Assembly: GCA_937906285.1 (NCBI GenBank)
Contig: CALCWL010000489.1
Span: forward strand, 1-9,965
Reading direction: 5' to 3'
DNA from: an uncultured Rhodanobacter sp.
GTDB lineage: Bacteria; Pseudomonadota; Gammaproteobacteria; Xanthomonadales; Rhodanobacteraceae
Length of the DNA stretch: 9,965 nt
Below are positions 1-6,294 of this stretch, one piece after another. Position 1 is the stretch's first letter. Each line of letters starts with the position of its first letter. A model generated the notes under the pieces. The model had not been told where the DNA came from. It did no database searches and saw only the letters and a program-made list of their open reading frames with translations. The translations under genes were made by a program, and so were the position numbers.

Positions 1-577
1 CCTGGAAAATCAGCGGGCCCCAGACGCGGCCGCGTGCCTGCACCAGGGTGCCGCCCTCGTCGAACCTGCCGAGGTTGACGGGGGCGAAGCCGAGTCGCTT
101 CGCAAGGTCGGCCACTTGCGTGGCGGCCGCTTCGTCGTCGCTCGACAGGAACACCACCCGGTGGCCGCCCTGAACCTTGGGGTCGGTGGCCAGGGTGCGC
201 GACAGCAGATGGTTGAAGCCCTTCACGAACCTGGCGCCCGGGAACGACCTGGCGGCGAAGGCGGAGGAGGGGAGGTTGTCGAGCGTTTCGACCGGGTCGT
301 TCGTGTTCATCGCGTCGATGATCGTCTTGCCCTTCCAGTCCGGAAGCAGCTTGCCGATGTCCCGGTGCCCCTCGAACAGCACCGCCAGGATGATCACGTC
401 CGCCTCGACGGCTTCCTGCAAGGTCCTGGGGACGACCTTGGGCCCGATCGCCTGCGCCTGCGGCAACAGGTCTTTCGGCGGCCGCCGGCTGGCGACCGTG
501 ACTTCGATGTTGTTGCGGGCAAAGGCGCGGGCGAGCGCCTGGCCGATGGAACCGAAACCGATGATGGCGTAGCTCAT
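1..577 (-). CDS. NAD(P)-binding oxidoreductase, F420-dependent NADP reductase family (3' end cut by window edge)
   Basis: Reading from an ATG at 577-575, the frame is open for 192 codons to the window edge, so the C-terminus is missing, though the family usually has about 190-230 residues and most of the protein is present. It begins MSYAIIGFGSIGQ, a Rossmann dinucleotide-binding strand with Gly-x-Gly-x-x-Gly at residues 7-12. The segment VTVASRRPP follows; the basic residues after the second strand are typical of NADP(H) preference. Next come a helix-strand segment VEADVIILAVLF and IIDAMNTND, the usual order for the NADP oxidoreductase coenzyme-F420-dependent domain. AAGGA about 10 nt upstream supports the start. 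Proteobacterial members often act on substrates other than F420, so substrate and pathway are unknown. The gene is divergent from a LysR-type regulator, a common arrangement for a regulator and its target. Confidence 0.85.
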   Translation of the reverse strand, partial: MSYAIIGFGSIGQALARAFARNNIEVTVASRRPPKDLLPQAQAIGPKVVPRTLQEAVEADVIILAVLFEGHRDIGKLLPDWKGKTIIDAMNTNDPVETLDNLPSSAFAARSFPGARFVKGFNHLLSRTLATDPKVQGGHRVVFLSSDDEAAATQVADLAKRLGFAPVNLGRFDEGGTLVQARGRVWGPLIFQ

Positions 578-669
578 GGGGATGATCCTTGTCAGTGGAG
601 TGATCCGACCCGTGCAGGCCGGTTGCCCGAACGATCTGGGTCGCTTGACCAATCAACACAATTGACGAA

Positions 670-688
670 AGATCGCTTGATACGATCT
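670..688. promoter_or_regulatory. Candidate LysR-type operator (T-N11-A palindrome)
   Basis: AGATCG at 670-675 and CGATCT at 683-688 form a perfect 6-bp inverted repeat around a 7-bp spacer. The site contains ATC-N9-GAT, so T673 and A685 form the T-N11-A motif typical of LysR-type regulators. It lies 16-35 nt before the regulator's GTG start, in the shared divergent promoter region (578-704), which fits negative autoregulation. A second short inverted repeat, TTGA-N4-TCAA, lies at 645-656. TTGACG at 662-667 could be a -35 element for the regulator, but no good -10 was found. Confidence 0.5.
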
Positions 689-704
689 AGTTTCTGGATG
701 GCTC

Positions 705-1595
705 GTGCTCGACAACGTCACCATCAACCAGCTGCGTGCGTTCGTCGCGGTATGCGACCAGGGCAGCTTCTCGGGCGCGGCGCGCAAGCTCGTGCGCGCG
801 CAGTCGGCCATCAGCCACGCGATCAAGGCGCTGGAAAGCGCGTTCGACGTCGAGCTGTTCGAACGCAACACGCGCAAGGCGCAGCTCACCGCGGCAGGCC
901 GCAGCCTGCTGCCGGACGCACGGGCGGTGATCTCGCGCACGGAGGAAATGAAAAACCGCGCCGGCGCCATCGCGAAGGCGGGCGTGCCGCAGGTGTCGGT
1001 CGCCGTCGACGCCTATTTCCCGCGCCGCCACCTGGTCGACTGCCTGCGCACCCTGCAGGGCGAGTTCCCCACCGCCGCGATCAACCTGCGCATCACCACC
1101 ATGCAGGGCGGCGAGAAGCTGGTGCTGGAAAAGGTCTGCGCCCTCGCCGTCACCATCGAGAACGTGCCGGAGGTGAACCCGGACGCCATCGAACGCCACT
1201 TTCTGCGCGAGGAGGACATGGTGACCGCCTGCGCGCCAGACCATCCGCTCGCTTCGACGCCAGCGCCCATCCCGATGGACGAGTTTGGCCGCCACCCGCA
1301 GATCGTCGTCACCGACAACCAGCCCGGCGCGGAAAAGACCCAGCACGGCGTCGCCGGCAAGCGCCAGTGGCTGGTCAACGACCTCGGTGCCAAACGCGAT
1401 CTGCTCAAGGCCGGCCTCGGCTGGGGTCATCTGCCAAGGCACCTGATCACCGAGGATCTGGCCAGTGGCCAGCTGGTGGAACTGGAGCGCCGTGCCTGGC
1501 ACATGGGGCCGCTCACCTTCGTGATCTCGCGACGGCGCGGACACGATCTGTCGGCGTGCGAGGAGCGGCTGGTGGAGTTGCTCGGGGAGGGCTAG
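705..1595 (+). CDS. LysR family transcriptional regulator
   Basis: A 296-residue protein, normal length for the family. Residues about 6-65 form the N-terminal winged helix-turn-helix, with NQLRAFVAVCDQGSFSGAA, QSAISHAIKALE and ELFERNTRKAQLTAAG, all hallmarks of LysR-type DNA-binding domains. The linker helix is at about 65-90 and the effector-binding (periplasmic-binding-protein-like) domain at about 92-295. The start is GTG: an in-frame stop at 678-680 leaves no earlier start, the ATG at 698 is in another frame, and the ribosome site (GGATGG) is weak. It is divergent from the NAD(P)-dependent oxidoreductase and likely controls it and itself through the palindrome just upstream. The inducer is unknown. 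Confidence 0.93.
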   Translation: MLDNVTINQLRAFVAVCDQGSFSGAARKLVRAQSAISHAIKALESAFDVELFERNTRKAQLTAAGRSLLPDARAVISRTEEMKNRAGAIAKAGVPQVSVAVDAYFPRRHLVDCLRTLQGEFPTAAINLRITTMQGGEKLVLEKVCALAVTIENVPEVNPDAIERHFLREEDMVTACAPDHPLASTPAPIPMDEFGRHPQIVVTDNQPGAEKTQHGVAGKRQWLVNDLGAKRDLLKAGLGWGHLPRHLITEDLASGQLVELERRAWHMGPLTFVISRRRGHDLSACEERLVELLGEG

Positions 1596-1697
1596 TTTCG
1601 TGCGGGTGCGGCGTATCCCGCATGAGGCAGCGTCACCGACGCAGGCGTTCGTCAACGCAAGGGACGGCGCAAGGTACGCGGCTATTCTGACGTGATT

Positions 1698-2895
1698 TCA
1701 GTTTTCTTTCGGGCGGCAGGAATTCACGTACAACGCGCTGGGCGCGCCGGAACGCGCAGCCAAGATGTCCGGGCAGCCATCGCCGGTCATATCGCCGATC
1801 GCCAGACCATACATGGCGCCGGCGCCATCGCCGAAGCTGATGTTCTGGAAGCTTCGGCCGTCGCCGCGATTGATCAGCACCACGCCGGGCGTGGCCTGGT
1901 TGCCGAGCACCATGTCGATGCTGCCGTCGCCGTTGAGGTCGGCGGTGGCGATCGAGTACACGTCGTCGCTTTCATCACCCGCCGCGATCGGAGCGGAAAA
2001 CCGTCCCTGGCCCTGGTTGAGATAGATGAGCGCGCCGCCTTGATCGTCGCCCATGATCAGGTCCGGCAGGCCGTTGCCGTCCAGATCCCCCACCGCGACG
2101 GCGCGGGTCGCGGACCTGGCCGGGCCGATGGGTTGCTTCGTCTTGAAATGGCCCGTTCCGTCGTTCGGAAAGATGTAGCTTTGACCGCCATCACGATGCG
2201 GGACGACCAGGTCGATGGTTCCATTGCCGTCGAAATCCGCGGCGGCGATCGTCGTTGCCGATTCCCCCGACGGCACGACGCAGGACGGAAAGTGTCCACA
2301 GCATCATTGAGACAGCCCTGGTTCTTGCTGAGGTTATGCGGTCCGCCGCGGTTGGCGACGATGATGTCAGCCCGATGATCGCCATTGAGGTCGGCGAGAG
2401 TGATGTTGCGCGTCGACCAGTTCGCCTCGCCGAACGTGCCGGCCTGCTTGAAGTGGCCGTGCCCGTCGTTGAAGGAGATCCGCTTCGTGTCGGGGCGGTC
2501 GTTGCCCACTGCCAGGTCCAGGTCGCCATCCCCATCCAGATCCGCCAGGGCGGCCGTGTAACTGCGATCCGCAGTGGCGTCCAGCGCATGCCGGTCGTCG
2601 AAGTGGCCGTGGCCGTCGTTGAGCAGGACCAGGTCGTGCAGCGGCCAGTGCCGGCCTTTCGCCAGGACGATGTCCGGATCACCGTCGCCATCCAGGTCGC
2701 CGATGCTGGCGTTCGCCGTGGTTTCAGCAACGTTCTCGAGAAACACGGCCCGATTGAAATCGGGGCGGTACGCCAGCGCTTTTTGCGTCGGTTCGCGTCG
2801 CAGACCCTGGCACCCGGCAAGCAGCACAAACGCGACAACCAGCCCCCAGCGACTGCTTGCCCCGACGGCGCCAGGGAGGCGATACGGATGTTCAT
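1698..2895 (-). pseudogene. FG-GAP/VCBS seven-repeat lipoprotein, broken by two apparent 1-nt losses
   Basis: The gene is not open in one frame. The best start is ATG at 2895-2893, with AGGGG six nt upstream. Its frame must change near the GGGGG run at 2843-2847 to reach a lipoprotein signal ending LLAGCQG, then changes again near 2292-2294. Adding one base at each site gives exactly 400 codons (399 residues plus stop). The rebuilt protein has a signal peptide with lipobox Cys at about 29. It carries seven Ca-type repeats (DLDGDGDPD, DLDGDGDLD, DLNGDHRAD, DFDGNGTID, DLDGNGLPD, DLNGDGSID, DMTGDGCPD) at about 67, 119, 169, 221, 271, 320 and 369. The even ~50-residue period suggests a seven-bladed beta-propeller anchored at the cell surface or in the periplasm. 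Such proteins often bind ligands or act in adhesion, but the role here is unknown. Decay, sequencing error and phase variation cannot be told apart from one sequence. Confidence 0.85.
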
Positions 2896-2947
2896 GCGGC
2901 GTCCCCTATTCGTCCGCGCCAGGCCGGCGAGTTCGAAGTGTAGGCGG

Positions 2948-2992
2948 TTCTCGAGGCTGTCCGGGCAATGGTGCAGAGACATTCCTCGAGAA
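2948..2992. repeat. Perfect 9-bp inverted repeat upstream of the FG-GAP lipoprotein gene
   Basis: TTCTCGAGG (2948-2956) and CCTCGAGAA (2984-2992) are perfect inverted copies separated by 27 bp. Each arm contains the self-complementary CTCGAG. The pair lies 52-97 nt before the ATG of the FG-GAP gene, where a regulator could bind. No clear promoter or T-tract accompanies it, so operator is preferred to terminator, with low certainty. Confidence 0.4.
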
Positions 2993-3061
2993 GCGTGTTC
3001 CTTGCCGATCGGTCAATGCGCGCAAGGTCTGCCGAGCAAAACGGGGCCAGCTCGCTCCGTC

Positions 3062-3079
3062 CCCTTATCGCCCTTATCG
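3062..3079. repeat. Tandem 9-bp direct repeat (2 copies)
   Basis: CCCTTATCG occurs twice in direct tandem (3062-3070 and 3071-3079), followed by a partial third unit, CTATCG, at 3080-3085. It lies just downstream of the toxin stop codon and upstream of the FG-GAP gene. No function can be assigned; it may be replication slippage. Confidence 0.4.
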
Positions 3080-3104
3080 CTATCGGCCACGTTCCCTCTG
3101 GTTT

Positions 3105-3389
3105 CTAGAGCCGCTTCTTCGCCGCGAGGTAGATCAGCCCTTTTTCCCGCTTGCCTACCGCGATCACGGTGACCACAAGCACTTTGTCATGCACCTGGTA
3201 GACGAGGCGGAAGCCTGATGCGCGCAGTTTGATCTTGTAGCAGTCCGGCAATCCATGCAGACGGGATGCCGGAACGTGCGGATGTGTCAGTCGCTCGGAT
3301 AACTTGTTCTTCAGCTGATTGCGGATGTCGGCGGACAGCTTGCGCCATTCCTTCAGCGCGGACTCGACGAACTCCAGGCTATAGGTCAT
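3105..3389 (-). CDS. relE: Type II toxin, RelE family mRNA interferase
   Basis: A 94-residue protein that aligns along its whole length, from memory, with E. coli RelE (95 residues). Shared blocks include ALKEWRKL, PDCYKIKLR, RLVYQV and VGKRE. RelE cleaves mRNA in the ribosomal A site. The residues known to matter in E. coli RelE fall at the same numbers here: Lys52, Lys54, Arg61, Arg81 and Tyr87, so the toxin looks intact. The ATG at 3389-3387 lies inside the antitoxin's 3' end (11-nt overlap), so translation is probably coupled and the antitoxin is made first. Transcription should start upstream of the antitoxin. The segment looks less GC-rich than the flanking receptor gene, consistent with horizontal acquisition. 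Confidence 0.93.
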   Translation of the reverse strand: MTYSLEFVESALKEWRKLSADIRNQLKNKLSERLTHPHVPASRLHGLPDCYKIKLRASGFRLVYQVHDKVLVVTVIAVGKREKGLIYLAAKKRL

Positions 3390-3624
3390 CGAGCTTGACC
3401 TTGACCCGCTTCTCGCCGCTGCGTGCGCGCACCAGTTCGGCCAGCTCCAGATCGTCCAGTCGATCCATCAGGCGCTTGTACGTTTCTGCAGGCACCAGGT
3501 AGGCGCTGGGCTTGTTATGCACCAATACGGCGACCGATTCGCCATCGGCGGCTTCGATCACGGCGCTGGGGTTGCGCTTGAGTTCGGTGATGCTGACACT
3601 CGCGCTGGCGTGGATGGTTTCCAT
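3379..3624 (-). CDS. Type II antitoxin, Phd/YefM (StbD-like) family
   Basis: An 81-residue protein starting at ATG 3624-3622, with GGAG six nt upstream. The N-terminal half (SVSITELKRNPSAVIEAA, then SVAVLVHNKPSAYLVP) is a Phd/YefM DNA-binding and dimerisation fold. The C-terminal stretch, DDLELAELVRARSG then KVKLDDL, resembles the toxin-wrapping tail of RelB/StbD antitoxins. It should neutralise the RelE toxin encoded immediately downstream and repress the shared promoter. A longer frame from an ATG at 3663 is possible. It is rejected as the start because the best promoter puts transcription start near 3641 and because the operator-like palindrome would then be coding. Confidence 0.9.
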   Translation of the reverse strand: METIHASASVSITELKRNPSAVIEAADGESVAVLVHNKPSAYLVPAETYKRLMDRLDDLELAELVRARSGEKRVKVKLDDL

Positions 3625-3632
3625 GTTTGGCT

Positions 3633-3654
3633 CCGTATTTGGCGCCGAATATGG
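3633..3654. promoter_or_regulatory. Operator-like palindrome of the toxin-antitoxin operon
   Basis: A 22-bp near-palindrome runs from CCGTATT (3633-3639) to AATATGG (3648-3654), centred on GGCGCC (3641-3646). Nine of the 11 base pairs match. It lies 9-30 nt before the antitoxin ATG and covers the candidate -10 box and the transcription start area, where Phd/YefM antitoxins usually bind to autoregulate. Confidence 0.6.
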
Positions 3655-3676
3655 CACATCCATAAGGGCGACTCAA
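3648..3676 (-). promoter_or_regulatory. Candidate sigma-70 promoter of the toxin-antitoxin operon
   Basis: On the minus strand, TTGAGT (3676-3671, 4/6 match to the -35 consensus) is followed after exactly 17 nt by CATATT (3653-3648, 4/6 match to the -10). Transcription would start near 3641, leaving a leader of about 16 nt with the GGAG ribosome site. This geometry favours the antitoxin start at 3624. Confidence 0.45.
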
Positions 3677-3712
3677 CCGGCGTGGCTGCGCGGTCCGGTG
3701 TCGCGGAAACCC

Positions 3713-3731
3713 GTGTCAGGCGGAATGACAC
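3713..3731. repeat. Short palindrome GTGTCA-N7-TGACAC between receptor and antitoxin genes
   Basis: GTGTCA (3713-3718) and TGACAC (3726-3731) are perfect 6-bp arms around a 7-bp spacer. A wider pair, GACACTCG (3727-3734) and CGAGTGTC (3781-3788), also lies in this 165-bp gap, downstream of the receptor stop. It could be an operator, a weak transcript-end hairpin or an old insertion-sequence end. There is no T-tract and no transposase nearby. Confidence 0.35.
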
Positions 3732-3789
3732 TCGCTTGAGCGCACTTCCGAGCGATCCTGGGAGGTGGACGACGCGGAGTCGAGTGTCC

Positions 3790-5844
3790 CTAACCCCCCA
3801 CGCTCCGCCGGAACGTCAAACTCACAAACCCCGGCGACCGCCGCCGCCTCCGCTCGATCTCCTCAAGTGGAACGATCGAACGCGGTCCGTCGTACTTCTC
3901 CCGCGTTTCCCTGAACCCGCGCCCGAACAGGTCGGTCGCCTCGGCGCGCATGCGCCAGTGCGTGCCCAGTTCGCGTTCGACGAACACGGTCCAGCCCATG
4001 CCTTCGGATTCGCGCTTGATCTCGTCGTAGCGGTATTCGGTCTTGCGTTCGGCAATGTGCTCCAGCTCGATGCCCCAGTGGGTGCGCAGGGTGGGGAGGT
4101 CCTGGGTGAGCTCGATGCTGCCTTCGACGGGCTTTTCTTCGGAGATGGGGCGGGGGCGGCCGGTGGTGGGATCGGTGACGTGGCTGCGGCGCCACTGCAT
4201 CGACGAGGTGAGGCGACCGCCGTGGAAGCCGATGCCGTCGAGTGGCAGCGAGATGTCCAGGGCCAGGGTGTCGCGGCGGCCGGCGCCGATGTTGCCGGGG
4301 GCGTCGAAGATGTCGTCGTCGGTGATCACCAGCACGCGGTCGACCACGTCGCTGATGCGCTCGTGGGTCCAGCTTGCGGTGAAGGCGGCGTCGCGCCACA
4401 GCTGGTGCTCCCAGGTGAGGGCGCTGCGCCAGGTGCGGTCGGGTTTGAGTTCGGCGTTGCCGGCACTGATGCGGTCGTTTTCCAGCGAGGCGGAGGCGAC
4501 GAAGTCCTCGAAGTCGAGCTGGCCGACTTCGCGCGAGAGCGCGAGGCGCAGCTGGTCGTTGGCGTCGACATCCCATTGCACGGAAAGCCGCGGCTTGGGG
4601 TAGGTGAAGTGGCGCTGGCGCGGCGAGTCGCCGGTTTGCGCGATGGTGGATTGCTCCAGCCGCAGGCCGGCGTCGAGCATCCAGCCGGGCGCGGGTTTCC
4701 AGGTGGCGCCGGCGGCGGCTTCGCTGCGGCGCTCGGCGATCTGCACGTCGGAGCCGGGCAGGGCGATGGCGACGCCGTCCTGCTGCAGGCGGGTGGTGCT
4801 GCGCAGGGTGTTGCGTGCGCCTTCGAACGAGCCGTTGAGGGTGAGCACATCGGACCAGGCGTGGGTGAGGTCGATGCGGCCGATGCTTTCGCCGGTGCGG
4901 GTGTGCTCGTCGAAGGTTTCGTCCTCATCGTCGTCGTGCGAACGCTCGCGATCGTCCAGCCAGGCCTGGTGGCGGGTGGCCATCAGTTCCAGCCGCGTGC
5001 GTTCGCCGAACTCGCGCACGTAGCGCGCGCCGGCTTCGGCTTCGTTGGTGTCCTCGTCTTCGTGCACGCGTTCGCTGCCTTCGGCCGGGGCCAGGGCATC
5101 GAGGCGGGTATCGGTGCGCGCGCGTTCGCCGCGGGCGGCAAGGTTGAGGCTGAGCTGGCCGCCGGCCAGCGGCTGGCGCCAGCTGGCGCTGGCTTCGCCT
5201 TTTTTCTTGATGGTGCGGGTGTCCCAGCGTTCGCGCTGCTGCAGTGTGCCGTCGGGCGCGAGCGTATCGATGTGGCCGCGGCCGGTGTCGTCGTCCAGTT
5301 CCGGGTCGAGTTTCGCGGCCAGCTCCAGCGCATGGCCGTCCCAACGCCGGCCGTATTCCCATTGGCCCTTCGGCGCCATCCAGCCGTCGGCGGCGGCGAG
5401 CACGCCTGCCTCGATGGCGGACTGGCTGGTGGCCTCGTGCCGGCGCACCACGTTGGCCAGCAGGGCGTAGCCGGCCATGTCGATGCCGGGCACGCCGCCA
5501 CGGATCAGCTCGATGCGTTCCACCGCGCTGGCCGGGATGCGCTTGAGCAGGGTCTTGGTGTCCTCGTGCTTGCTGGTGGGGCGCGCGCCGTCGATCAGCA
5601 CGTTGCCGCGGGCGCCCGCGTAGCCGCGCACGTCCTCGTCGGCATCCACGGTAACGAAGCCGGGCAGGCGCGAGAGCATGTCCCACGCGTTGGCCGGCGC
5701 ATTGTCGGCGAAGTCGGCGGGTGAGTAGATGGTGACGTCGCCGCTGCGCGCGGCGGACGGCGGTTGCGCTTGCGCACCGATGGTGATCGACAGCCCGGCG
5801 ATGGCGGCCAGGACGAACCAGCTTGCACGCGAAGCGATGGACAT
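3790..5844 (-). CDS. TonB-dependent outer-membrane receptor
   Basis: A 684-residue protein. Residues 1-26 form a signal peptide (hydrophobic VLAAIAGLSITIG, cleavage after AQA). The segment GDVTIYSPADF just after it may serve as the TonB contact. The plug domain spans about 40-135, with NVLIDGARP and the characteristic VERIELIRGG. The rest is an outer-membrane beta-barrel with alternating strands and turns, ending GFVSLTFRRSVGG. The usual terminal aromatic residue is not the last residue, because RRSVGG follows the Phe. Two strongly acidic stretches (about 260-270 and 297-314, including HDDDEDE) probably lie in extracellular loops and hint at a cationic ligand. The protein would import a substrate using TonB-ExbBD energy; the substrate is unknown. 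It is divergent from a PepSY/two-component operon and shares a 108-bp promoter region with it. The start is chosen for its signal peptide, as the ribosome site is weak. Confidence 0.9.
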   Translation of the reverse strand: MSIASRASWFVLAAIAGLSITIGAQAQPPSAARSGDVTIYSPADFADNAPANAWDMLSRLPGFVTVDADEDVRGYAGARGNVLIDGARPTSKHEDTKTLLKRIPASAVERIELIRGGVPGIDMAGYALLANVVRRHEATSQSAIEAGVLAAADGWMAPKGQWEYGRRWDGHALELAAKLDPELDDDTGRGHIDTLAPDGTLQQRERWDTRTIKKKGEASASWRQPLAGGQLSLNLAARGERARTDTRLDALAPAEGSERVHEDEDTNEAEAGARYVREFGERTRLELMATRHQAWLDDRERSHDDDEDETFDEHTRTGESIGRIDLTHAWSDVLTLNGSFEGARNTLRSTTRLQQDGVAIALPGSDVQIAERRSEAAAGATWKPAPGWMLDAGLRLEQSTIAQTGDSPRQRHFTYPKPRLSVQWDVDANDQLRLALSREVGQLDFEDFVASASLENDRISAGNAELKPDRTWRSALTWEHQLWRDAAFTASWTHERISDVVDRVLVITDDDIFDAPGNIGAGRRDTLALDISLPLDGIGFHGGRLTSSMQWRRSHVTDPTTGRPRPISEEKPVEGSIELTQDLPTLRTHWGIELEHIAERKTEYRYDEIKRESEGMGWTVFVERELGTHWRMRAEATDLFGRGFRETREKYDGPRSIVPLEEIERRRRRSPGFVSLTFRRSVGG

Positions 5845-5889
5845 GGAGACTTCAATCCGCAGGAGTTCCCCGCAGTCTGTGCCCTCGTT

Positions 5890-5942
5890 GCTGACATCCG
5901 CGCCACGCCCGGTGTCAGCTTGTTGTCAGCGCGGTTGTCGCA
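5890..5942. promoter_or_regulatory. TGTCAGC repeat cluster, candidate response-regulator binding region
   Basis: TGTCAGC occurs at 5913-5919 and again at 5924-5930, an 11-bp period (one helical turn). This matches the tandem half-sites used by OmpR/PhoP-family regulators. An inverted copy, GCTGACA, lies at 5890-5896, and a weaker TGTCGCA at 5936-5942. The cluster occupies most of the 108 bp between the receptor ATG (5844) and the PepSY ATG (5953). It is therefore placed to control both directions, most simply by the response regulator encoded in the plus-strand operon. Confidence 0.55.
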
Positions 5943-5952
5943 GGATCGGCCC

Positions 5953-6294
5953 ATGAACATGCATCTGATCCGCCGCATCGCCATCCCCTGCTCGTTCGCC
6001 GCGGTGTTGCTGGCCGCGTTCGCGCTGGGCCTTTCGCCGCGCGCGCAGGCCGGCAGCCATGACGACCACGTCGAAGCCCGTGCGTTGCTGCAGCGGGGCG
6101 AAATCCTGCCGCTCAGCCGCATCCTCGCCATCGTGCAGCAGCGCGTGCCCGGCGACGTGGTGGAGGTGGAGCTGGAACACGGCAAGCACCACGGCTGGGA
6201 GTACGAAGTGAAAGTGCTCACCGCGCAGGGTCGCGTGCGCGAGGTGAAACTCAACGCGCGCACCGGCGAAGTGCGCAAGGTCGAGGACGACTGA
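5953..6294 (+). CDS. Periplasmic PepSY domain protein
   Basis: A 113-residue protein. The ATG at 5953 has AGGA seven nt upstream; a second ATG lies two codons on. Residues 1-33 form a signal peptide (two Arg, then a hydrophobic core, cleavage near AQA). After a His/Asp-rich start (GSHDDH), a single PepSY-type domain covers about 42-111. It has a helix (LPLSRILAIVQQRVP), strands with GDVVEVELEHG and YEVKVLT, and the typical ending REVKLNARTGEVRKVED. PepSY domains of this kind often sit beside two-component systems and may inhibit or sense for the kinase, or bind a ligand. The His and acidic clusters would suit metal binding, which is inference. Its TGA overlaps the response-regulator ATG by one base (TGATG), so the genes form an operon. 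Confidence 0.88.
   Translation: MNMHLIRRIAIPCSFAAVLLAAFALGLSPRAQAGSHDDHVEARALLQRGEILPLSRILAIVQQRVPGDVVEVELEHGKHHGWEYEVKVLTAQGRVREVKLNARTGEVRKVEDD

Noticed and set aside
116..1690. A long plus-strand frame spanning the oxidoreductase, promoter and regulator
   Set aside because: It crosses two real genes on opposite strands and gives an Arg-rich translation with no recognisable domain.
1596..1697. Terminator between the LysR gene and the FG-GAP gene
   Set aside because: Only weak 5-bp stems (for example GCGTC-ACC-GACGC at 1630-1642) and no T-tract next to them.
2292..2294. Programmed -1 ribosomal frameshift in the FG-GAP gene
   Set aside because: No X-XXY-YYZ slippery heptamer or clear downstream structure is seen at the site, and a second shift would also be needed near the signal peptide. 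A lost base is simpler.
3625..3663. N-terminal extension of the antitoxin from the ATG at 3663
   Set aside because: The predicted transcript starts downstream of it, and the added residues do not resemble the family's N-terminus.
3517..5724. A 735-codon open frame on the plus strand opposite the TonB receptor
   Set aside because: Low-complexity Gly/Ala/Val/His-rich translation typical of the antisense of a GC-rich gene. The minus strand has a signal peptide, plug domain and barrel.
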